A DNA stretch of 64,000 bases from Terfezia claveryi (Eukaryota; Ascomycota; Pezizomycetes; Pezizales; Pezizaceae): the NCBI GenBank assembly GCA_015179025.1, contig WHUX01000213.1:26844-90843 (forward strand), read 5' to 3'. Below the pieces are notes generated by a model. The model was not told the origin of the DNA and did not search any database. It worked only from the letters and a program-made list of their open reading frames with translations. This document shows, piece by piece, positions 1-8,745 of this stretch (positions are counted from its first letter, which is position 1; every line of letters begins with the position of its first letter). The position numbers and the translations under genes were made by a program.

Positions 1-861
1 ACCTCACCTCGGTGTTCCGGGACCCAGGATTCTATCCTTACAAAAAACTAACCCATTTCCCTCTAAGCGCACCGTAACTATAAACTGTTTGTTGATGGGT
101 TCAAAAGAAAGTTGATTCAAAATGTTTCCCAGTTTGAGCTGAAGATGTTACATAGGTATATGCTAGTACAACAAATGGATGAGTCGCCCCATGCTTCATT
201 ATTGGAATATGTGGAGGTAACAACTCACCAGCCACACCGCCACACCGCCACACAAGCCAACCCGTCCCTAAGGAAGCCTGGCAGGCGCAAAAATCAACAG
301 GTGGCGGGGGCGAGGAGGTTATGAGTTGGTAAAGTATGGAAGCAGCGATTGTACGGATAAACCAACCACAATGTCGTCATTATGCGGCAGCACAGGCAAC
401 GTGTTGAAAGAAATGGAAAAGAAATTAAAAAAAAAAAAAAAAAGTAGGACAAAAAAGAAAGTGAGAATAAGAAATAAGAAGAAGGGAGAAAAATATATAT
501 ATATTTCTAGTTCCGGTTTATAAATTACTTCTAGTTCTGGTTGGTTGGCCAAGTATGCAGGACCATAAGCATCGATGCATACGCCGGGGTCGGCGTCGCA
601 ACTGCAATGCATATGCATGAATATAGCAGCTACAATTCACCAGTCCAAAACATAAATCAAATACCAAAGACATTCTGTATACCTATTGTTAACCACAACA
701 TAATAAGCCTTATCCTAATTCAGAAATAGTCCCATTCATCCCGCGCCTCTTACAGAAAACAGACTCAAAACTCAACTCCATAACAAAAAATCATACGCAA
801 ATCATCGTGTCTCTGCTCAATGCACATGGCACCCCTCAACTCGTTCAAACACCCTGCAGGG
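1..861. other. No gene recognised (left edge)
   Basis: I see no ORF with family motifs here. The stretch holds an A-rich run at about 426-443, a TATATATATAT run near 493-503, and the 3' flank of the minus-strand gene ending at 862. Confidence 0.5.
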
Positions 862-2369
862 CTAGCACATCTTCCCCTTACCCTTTCCCTTTCCCGGGGC
901 CTTATTCAATGCCACCTGCACAGGTGACTCTGTGCGTTTCGCTCCCACATCCACAACCCCACGCTCACCAAGATCATGTGCATGAGTCCCCTCATGTTCC
1001 ATCGTCCTGCCCGTCTTCCCACTAGCAACACTCGCCGTCCTTCTACTTCTCGCACTCCTTGCATCATCCTCATCCTCATCCCTTCTCGGCCCATCCTCCT
1101 CATTAGCACATACCTCTCCCCGCCCCGAGCCCCGCCTGCTCCTCACCCCACCCCAACACCCATGGCCCCCACTAGTCGCCGCCCCGCCGCCCAACCCTCC
1201 TGGCCCACCAACCACGCTATAATTCTCCCTCCCCTGTAGAAAGTACTCCGCCCCGCCTCCTCCTCCCTGTCCTGAGATTGGGCTATTTAACCCAGGGGAA
1301 TGTACTCCTCTCATACTCGCCCCATCGCCGCCCAATCTCCCATACAGACTCGATCGATCCCCTAGATTGCGAATAGACCCAGTTGTCGTCCCACGGTCGG
1401 TGTTGTCAAGTGAGGAGAGGGCGCTCAGGGGGAGTGATTCGCGGGACCCACCCCATACAGATGCTGGCGCAAGGGCGCGGATCGACGCATCAGTGTCGAA
1501 GGAGTGACGTCTACGACGCTTAGAGGAAGACGCCAGGGTTATTATTGATGCATTATCTGTCAGGAGGCCATACGCAGTTGCAGTCGAGTAGTATTGTTGG
1601 TTGTTACCGGGGGCTGTGGATGGGTAGAGGTGGCTTGGTGAGGGGAGTGGGTTGCTAAAGAGGATGGGGGCACCATTTGGGTTGTGATGGTGTGAGGCAT
1701 GGGGGTTGTAGTTCTGGTGGGCGGCTCCGTTGCCGAAATTGGGGGCGGTGGATTGAATTGTAGTAAGGGTGGTGGTGAGTGATCGAACGGAGGGTGCGGG
1801 TGAAGAGAAGGTAGATGGCGATTGGAGGGAGGTAGCTGTGGTTGTTACAGTATGGTTTGAGGGTTTCGGTGCTGATGATGGGGAGGAAGCAGAACTTTCT
1901 GACCCAGTCAAAGGGGATTGACGGTGGTTCTTGAGATCGTCGTATGAGGGGCCGGTGATTGTGTTGACTGTGGATGTTGTATTTAGTGGTGTAGGGATAC
2001 CAGGATGAGAGTTGCTCCTGTGCTGTTTACCCGAGTGGGACTTGATTTCCCCGCTAGGGGGCAGATTGCTCTTGTAGAGGGTGTTGCTTTCAGTCTGACC
2101 TGTTTGTGCCGCGGAAGACGAGTGGTGGTGGGAGGACTTGAGGCCGGCGAGACGCTTCATCAGCGAGCTGAAGGGTTTCCTGTGAATGCGAGCTGCGGGC
2201 GTTCCGGTGACTGTCGCAGTCGCTGTAGTGGCTTGAGCGGGAGGCGGCGGGCCGCTTCCTAGACGCATGGGTTAGCACTTGATTGACGGGGTCCAATGCT
2301 TGAGCATGGGTGAGAGAGCCAAAGGATGCACATACTCCGGGCGTGTGCATGGGACACTGTGGTGGACAT
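862..2369 (-). CDS. Ser/Thr/Gly-rich conserved fungal protein, function unknown
   Basis: Two exons are read on the minus strand. Exon 1 is 2369-2336, starting at an ATG and reading MSTTVSHAHAR. The intron is 2335-2259, with donor GTATGT, branch GCTAAC and acceptor CTAG. Exon 2 is 2258-862. The product is 476 aa. An alternative start inside the intron (MRLGS...) is open, but the splice signals favour the two-exon model. The protein is mostly low-complexity Ser, Thr, Pro and His. A middle block, with SSSKRRRRHSFDTDASIRAL followed by GGSRESLPLSAL, looks constrained and could hold a basic nuclear-localisation or phosphorylation site. A Gly-rich stretch, an acidic RRDEDEDD segment and a Lys/Gly tail follow. 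I recognise no enzyme domain. It is divergently arranged with MLH3 across about 620 bp. That the central block is conserved in other ascomycetes is an impression from memory, not checked. Confidence 0.72.
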
Positions 2370-2992
2370 TGGTTATGTATGTTTTGCGTTTTCTTTGAGC
2401 TGTGTACGTGTAAAGACGAAAGCCCTATGATTGCCACTGAGGCTGAGCCGGAGGGCAAAAGTGTTACGTTATAAGCAAGGAAGCAACGGGCTTTTCTTTA
2501 TCGCGGCCGTAGGGAGGAGGCCGGGTGGAGAAGGCCAATGGTGAATGCGAGAATGCGAGATGTTCTGTCGCCGATCAGCGAGCTGTGGATGTAAAGTAAG
2601 CCTCTGAGCTGTAAAGCGACATTTGCTCGAGTCGTAATACACAGGGCGATGGAAAATGGTGAGGGGGGAGGTTGTGTGTTTTTTCTTAGCTGAGAAGGGA
2701 GGGAAGGGAACGAACGAACGAATAGAAAATGAATGCATCATAGCTGCATATCTGTTGCATATCTGTTGCATGTGGGGCGAGGCAGGGGCGAGGCAGGGAC
2801 GAGGGCAGAGGGGATGGCAGGGGCAAGGGGATCGCGGCTGTGGCTGGGCGGTTGGCTAGTGCAGTGCTTACATACTGTATGCACCTGCCTGCATACTGCG
2901 GGAAAGAATGCATACCACCTTCGTTCCTGCCTGGCCAACACTGGTGCGAGCACCATCCCCCACAACGTACAGTACAAAAGTACTGCCCGGTG
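2370..2992. promoter_or_regulatory. Divergent intergenic/promoter region (Ser-rich gene <-> MLH3)
   Basis: This is the 623-bp gap between the start codons of two divergent genes. It holds a CGAA tetranucleotide run (about 2708-2721), two tandem copies of an 11-mer TGCATATCTGT (2745-2766), and a G-rich direct repeat of GGGGCGAGGCA (about 2773-2797). No clear TATA box is visible on either side. The repeats are seen directly; a regulatory role is inferred from position. Confidence 0.45.
2745..2800. repeat. Tandem 11-mer plus G-rich direct repeat upstream of MLH3
   Basis: TGCATATCTGT occurs at 2745-2755 and 2756-2766, and a third partial copy (TGCAT) follows. GGGGCGAGGCA and near-copies follow directly to about 2800. 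The block lies about 200-250 bp upstream of the chosen MLH3 ATG. Confidence 0.7.
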
Positions 2993-5900
2993 ATGCTGTG
3001 TTCAGCAGCTTCCCCGCCCAGTGATGCCCCCCGCCGGATTGTCTCCTTGCCTCCCTCCGTGACGGCACGTCTCCGGTCGACTCTGGCCATCACCTCTCTG
3101 ACACAGGCCGTCTCGGAGCTTGTCCAGAACTCCCTCGATGCCAATGCCCGCCACATCAAGATCCAGGTTAACTTCCTCCGGAACTCGTGCGTCGTGGGCG
3201 ATGATGGCTGCGGCATTCCTCCAGAAGATGTGCCTCTTATAGGGAAACGGTATTGTGCGTCATTTACCCCCTCCCTCCCCTCCAGGAAAATGGAATAACC
3301 AAAAGTAGCTTCTAACGGACCAGAGTACAGCGACCTCAAAGTACTGCCCTGACGAAGGGAACGCCCCGAGCACATTTGGGCACCTCGGCATAACCCTTGC
3401 TTCCCTGGCCTCGCTGTCAACCCTCACCGTCCTGAGTCGGGCATCCACTCACCGCTCCACCTCTCTTGTGCGCTTCTCCTACTCTGATACCCCACTGTCA
3501 GCTCCATCCGGCTACTATGCACCAGACCATCTTCGGCTCCCACACTCTGGCACTACAATCCGTCTAGAAGCTCTCTTTGGGAACCTTCCAGTGCGGATCA
3601 AGGCCCAGCAAGCCTCACTGGACGAGGAGCGTGAGTGGGAGGAGTTAAAGCGGATCTTGGTTGCATTGCTGCTAGCAAGGCATGGGGGAATGCCGAATCT
3701 AGGAATTACGCTTCGTGATGTTGCTGGTAACAAGAAGGTGATCATTAAACCCAGAATGAATGTTTTAGACGGTAGTAATGAAGAGGAAGAGGGGGACGAT
3801 CAGGGAGCTGAGGGTGGCAGGGGGTCTGGGACTGAAATACGACTGCTCCAGCAAGTTTATACCCCCAAAGAAATTGGCTCCACATCATCCTGGGAGCGTA
3901 TACGTGCAAGGCGTGGAAATGTAACTATGGAAGGCTGGATAAGTACCACAGGCTCGCCTAGCAGACGGTACCAGTTCATATCCATCAACTCTCATCCTCT
4001 TCCTCCACCGCCCCAATCCACAAACGCTCTCCATGCCACTCTGAATCAGCTTTTCTCAAAGTCTACATTTGGCACCGTCATTGACCCTATGGAGAGGGGC
4101 ACAAAGCTGGCACAGAAGCCTCGCAAAGGTGTCGACCGGTACCCAAAATGCATCTTACGGATAATGTGCGCAAGAAATCACAATAGGGAGCCGGAGGAGG
4201 TTGATGAATCCGGGGCGGTGCTAATTGGGGGTGAGGGTGGGACTGGAGATGCTAGTAGTGGTAAGGGTGGTATGGAAGGGGAAAATCTCAAGGGCTGTGT
4301 TGAGCTTTTAAGGAGGCTGGTGGAGCAGTTCTTGAAAGTCCATGGCTTCCAGAAAAGAGGTGGTATAGAAAGAGAGGATGAAGAGGCTAGTGAAGAGGTT
4401 AGTGAGAGTGATGGAAGAGGAGGAGAGGCGCGGGGTGGAGCGGATGCAAGAACCGTGAGGAAGTTCTTGGGAACAGCTAATAAAAAAGGGACCGAAATAC
4501 CACAATTTGTTGCATCCGCAACCCCTCGCCCCGTCTCCTCAAGGGATTCATCGGTGGCTGGCTGTAGGAGGATGCATATTTACAGTATGGCGCGGGGGGG
4601 TCTGCCCCGCAGCTATCTACTCTCTCGGGGTGGGGAAATAAGGTTAAATCTGCAAGGAGGGACCCAGTAGAAGAAGAAGGTCGACAGGTTGTTGGAATAC
4701 CAAAGCCAGCAAAAAGTACAGCTATGTCTCCACCTACCTCAGCGAAAACACCCTTGACAATTACTATTTCCGAGGAATTGAATGATGAGGAGGAGGAGGC
4801 CAGTGCACGTGTAGAGACAGCAAAGGAAGATGGTGAAGACTTCCTACATTGGCGCAATCCTGTGACAAACCATATGGCCCACGTCGACCCCCGCACAGGA
4901 AATGCTCGCCTCTCTCGAAGTAACGCATCCCCAAGGTCCGGAGGGATTGTAGCAAAGCAACGCATCAGTCTTCGCACTAGTCGGCCTCCAACCCCGGCAG
5001 TAGAGAGTATTATGTCAGAGGGGGCCAAACGACTCAAGCTCTCAACTCCAGTGCCTACTTGCCTCGCATCCAGCAGTGTCAACACGGGTAATGCTACAAT
5101 CGCCGACGCAGAACCAATACCCAGGGATGAAATCGCCCCACCCAAGCGAGGAGCATTCATCACATCCCTACTAGAGAAGTGGAAAAATCCAGTATTTGCA
5201 TTACAACCCGAACCCCCGATCCCAGCGCTGGGCCCAACGCAGGCCCTACTAGCATTACAACAGCAAATGGAATTGCATCAGTGTAGCTCCTCTCACTTTG
5301 TCGCGCCAGGTGGGCAGGATGGCCTGAAGGACATGATGTTACCGGAGTTTGGGGTGGAGAGACTCAGTAAAAAGGGCTTGAGACGAGGGAGGGTGATTGG
5401 TCAAGTGGATAAGAAGTTTGTGTTGATGGCTATGAAGGTGGTAGAGGATGGGGAAGCTAATGGAGAGGTGTTGCTTGTGATTGATCAGCATGCGGCAGAT
5501 GAGAGGTGGAGGGTGGAGAAGTTGATGGAGGAGCTGTGTACGGAGATGTTCCCCCAGGGGCAAGCCCCAAAGGACAATTCCCCTAAATTGGGTCAGGAAG
5601 AGAAGGCGGTCTTACTACCCCCAGCAGGAGACCTGGCAAAAACAAGCGTCGAGCCGGTGGATGGTGACGAAATATATTCAAAAATTACCACAGTACCTGT
5701 TCCTCCTAATAAACCACTCAAATACCCCATCACCCCTACCGAAAGCTCAATGCTTTCGAAACACCGATATCGAAAGGAATTTGCCGCTTGGGGCGTGCTC
5801 TATACCATTCCCCTTTCCCATACTACTACCACAGAACAGCAGCCTATGCTTACGCTTACACATTTACCAAAGATAGTTTTTGACCGTGGAGCCACGGAGC

Positions 5901-6625
5901 CGACTATCCCGATTGATCTTGTTCGAGAGCATTTATGGGAGTTGTCTGAGAGGAAGGCGGCATGGTGGGTTACTGGTGAGGCTAGTGGGGGCAGGGGTGT
6001 AGATGGAGGACATGGCAAAGGCAAGGGATGGGTAGAGAGAATGAGGTTTGCGCCTAGAAAGTTGGTGGAGGTGGTAAATTCGAGGGCGTGTAGGAGTGCT
6101 ATTATGTTTGGGGATGGGCTGGGAATGGGGGAGTGTGTGGAGTTGTTGGGTAGATTGGTTGGTTGGGATGAAGAGCGGGGCGCGAGGGAGAGGGAAAAGG
6201 AAGGGGGAAAGGTGGTGGATGGGGGGTGTAAATTCCCGTTTATGTGTGCGCATGGGAGACCGAGTATGGTTCCATTAGTGAGGATGTCAACAAGCAATAC
6301 TAGTCAGGTTGGGGGGGGAGAATACACGTTTACAAGTCTTGGTCTTGGGGAAGGTATTGGAGGAGGCGTAGGCGGTAGTGGGTGTGTTATTGGGGATGCA
6401 CGAGTACCTTGGGTAGGGGAGAGGAGGTATGCGGAGATTGGTGGGGAGATGGGGCCTGCTGGCAGGGAACGGGGATTGGGTTACAAGGAAGCGTATGCGA
6501 AGTGGAGAGCTAGGGAGAAGGAGAAGGAGAGGGAGAAAGAAGTTGATATGGATGGGGATGTAGATGAGGATGAGAGTGAAGCGGATGGGGATGCGGAGGA
6601 AATACGGCTGGATGTTTGCAGGTAA
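2993..6625 (+). CDS. MLH3: DNA mismatch repair/meiotic endonuclease Mlh3
   Basis: Three exons: 2993-3254, 3331-4563 and 4668-6625, giving 1150 aa. Intron 1 (donor GTGCGT, CTAAC branch, acceptor TACAG) restores the motif GKRYSTSK. Intron 2 (104 bp) restores frame. The N-terminal GHKL ATPase has ELVQNSLDAN and DDGCGIP, then LFGNLPVRIK. The C-terminal endonuclease domain has DQHAADERWRVE, matching the metal-binding DQHA(X)2E(X)4E motif. It also has ACRSAIMFGDGL and the CKFPFMCAHGRPSMVPL zinc/C-terminal motif. These identify MutL-gamma subunit Mlh3, which pairs with Mlh1 to nick DNA in mismatch repair and meiotic crossover resolution. The start is the ATG nearest the conserved LPPSVTARLRST; an in-frame ATG at 2879 is less likely. 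Oddities are an acidic, Gly-rich 400-aa linker, a charged C-terminal extension after HGRPS, and a degenerate GFRGEAL motif (see findings). Confidence 0.93.
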
Positions 6626-7047
6626 ATGGCGTTTGGGTGGCGTTAGTTGTCTTCAATTTTCTTTTTTGCCCGTTGATATTGGGTAATTATATTTGGATCA
6701 TCCCGCCACTCGATGATAATGCATAATATTATACTTGGTTTATATATTGTTTGTCCGTGCTCTGGATAGATATATACATGCCCTAATGTATTGCTTAATA
6801 GTCGAAAGTCGAATATTTGTCTTCCCGTCTCCATGAGGAGTACATACCCTCCAACCGTTGCTCGCTCCCCTCCAAGAACCTAACCTACATGAGATAAACT
6901 GGTTTTAGTAGGGCTATTGGGAACTATGGGGGGGAAATGTCCGGTTTACCCTGAAGAAACTCCCCACAATCACGTGCTAGCTCCCCAACAACCACCGCAA
7001 ACAAACTCCTTCAACTTCGAAGTCGAAGCTTCACGAATTAATCAACT
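6626..7047. other. Intergenic MLH3 - Oca-like gene
   Basis: About 420 bp between two same-strand genes. It must hold the MLH3 3' end and the downstream promoter. The first half is AT-rich with ATAATGCATAATATTATAC near 6716. No ORF with recognisable content. Confidence 0.45.
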
Positions 7048-7958
7048 ATGTCATTCAGTCGCACCCCCCAAAACACCGCCTCCCAGTTTCACCACCAGCA
7101 CCACCAGCACCAGCACCAGCACCAGCACCAGCGCCTCCAGCGCGATGCGTCGGGAGATAGAGCTGTAAGAGGGACAGAGCGAGAGAAGGACAAGGACAAG
7201 GACAGCAAGGGCGGGGCCACTGAGATACCGACGCTCTATCCCCCCGAAGGTTTCGCGACGATAAGTGAGGGGATATATCGATGTACTAGTATCGATTATA
7301 GCTCGAGAGAGTTTCTCAAGACGTTTCGTCCCCCTCCCCAACATCCCCCTTAGCTCCCACTCCCACTAACACCCCTCCCCCCAGGCTAAACCTAAAAACC
7401 ATCCTCACCCTCACGGTTGAAAAGCCCCGCTCCCCACTACGGCACCTCAGCTCCTCCCTATCCATCCAACTCATCCACAGCGCGCTATGGACGGGCGCCT
7501 CCCCCAGCACCACTCTCAGCAGCAGCACCACTACGACCACACAGCCCATCTGGGAGGAGCCCGCGTGGAAGCAAGCCGTCGACGAAGCGCTGGGATACCT
7601 CGCCCCAGAGTATCGCCCCGTGCTCGTCCTCGACGGGGTGGGCGTCTTTTGCGGAGTGGTGCGCAGGGGCGTCATGGGCTGGGGGGTCACGGGGACGGTC
7701 TTAGAGTATAGGAGCTTTTTCTGGGCGGGGGGAGGCGGTCAAGGGGGGAGATATGGCTGTGAGGAGGTCGTGGAGATGGTGGATATAGAGGGCGGCTGGG
7801 GTGGACACGGAGTCGATGATTTGAGGGTGGGGGGGAGGGGGGAGGGGGGGAGAATGGGGAGATGCCAGAGGAAATGGACAAACCCGGGGATGCCGGTGGC
7901 GATCGGCGGGCGGCCCCCCCTGCAGGGCCGGGGAGTGGTGGAGGTGGAGGTTAGGTGA
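7048..7958 (+). CDS. Oca/Siw14-family tyrosine phosphatase-like protein, catalytic Cys missing
   Basis: Two exons: 7048-7322 and 7385-7958, 282 aa. The 62-bp intron (donor GTTTCG, CTAAC branch, CCCAG acceptor) joins EFLKT to LNLKTILTLTVEKP. The fold order matches atypical dual-specificity phosphatases of the Oca1/Oca4/Oca6/Siw14 group (Y_phosphatase2). PPEGFATISEGIYRC corresponds to the family's LPPLNF...GLYRS opening. LKTILTLTVEKP is the beta strand before the general-acid loop. YRPVLVLDGVGVFCGVVRR sits where HCxxGxxRTG should be, followed by GWGVTGTVLEYRSF. The P-loop His-Cys is replaced by Leu-Asp, so it is probably a pseudophosphatase, as in yeast Oca4 and Oca6. Exon 1 opens with a His-Gln repeat (CACCAG microsatellite). 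The last 80 aa are Gly/Arg-rich, without family similarity I recognise. The family is linked to oxidative-stress cell-cycle arrest and inositol pyrophosphate turnover. Confidence 0.75.
7091..7131 (+). repeat. CACCAG microsatellite coding for His-Gln
   Basis: Repeats of CACCAG with two CACCAC interruptions, in frame in exon 1 of the Oca-like gene, encode alternating His and Gln. Confidence 0.85.
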
Positions 7959-8048
7959 GGTGAGGTGGTATGATTAAAACATGGTCAAAGGGCGTAATTA
8001 ATTTCTCAACTGCTTATATCTATATTTTTACGGGAGTTTTTCAAAACT

Positions 8049-8079
<31 letters not shown>

Positions 8080-8570
8080 AATTGAATTGATCTATTCACC
8101 AGTGAGTCCTAGCCATCTTAACTGACACTTGACGTTGACACTGACCACTAACACTGACATATATCTTTTGCGCAACAATTAAATGTTGAGGGTAAACATT
8201 TGCCAATCCAACAAACCCTCCCTTTGGGGGGAAAAAAAAAAAAGGATAGTCTTCCATCTATTGCAATCGTACAAAAAAAATCAAGAATATACACTATCAA
8301 GATGGTATCCGCCATATAAAGGTATGCTAAAACTGAGTCAATGCAAGAATTTACCCAAACAAAAGAAAAGCCAGTACCGTAAATGCTTCATTCACTAAAC
8401 TAAACCGCTACAACCTCCCCCCTCTCGCCACTCGCCTGTCTCCGAGCCTAGTGTTGGTATATAATTACTGTTAAAACTCCTATGCAGGTTGCTTTTTCAC
8501 ACAAGCTTCCCCTTTCTCAAAATAATCCACTACTATAGGGGTTATAGATATACCTTCCACCTATGGCTCA
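7959..8570. other. Intergenic between convergent genes, with T25 tract
   Basis: AT-rich gap between the Oca-like gene (+) and CCE1 (-), which converge here. It includes a T-only run at 8055-8079. No coding sequence recognised. Confidence 0.5.
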
Positions 8571-8745
8571 GATTCCAACTCCCACTTTACTTGCTCCTTC
8601 CCAGACATTTCCCCAACTTCCGGGTTCCCCACTTTCCTGTGTGATGGCCTTCCCTTCACCGGCTTTCGTCTCCAGAGTTGGAATACAAATAAATTCCGAT
8701 TTGTTAGCGCGCGGCTTCCTGGTCTTCTTTATGGCTGGCAGAGCG
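8571..8745 (-). other. Out-of-frame further copy of the CCE1 C-terminal repeat
   Basis: Read on the minus strand in a frame different from CCE1, this stretch gives AIKKTRKPRANK, then ICIPTLETKAGEGKAITQ and ESGE. It repeats the unit found three times in the CCE1 tail (KK.RKPR.KK ... AGEG..I...SEEIT). It starts within the last codons of CCE1 (stop at 8729-8731) and continues beyond them. So the CCE1 reading frame once continued here, or continues through an unrecognised splice. A CTAAC followed by TGCCAG lies just before it and could be a splice branch and acceptor, but no convincing donor was found. Confidence 0.7.
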
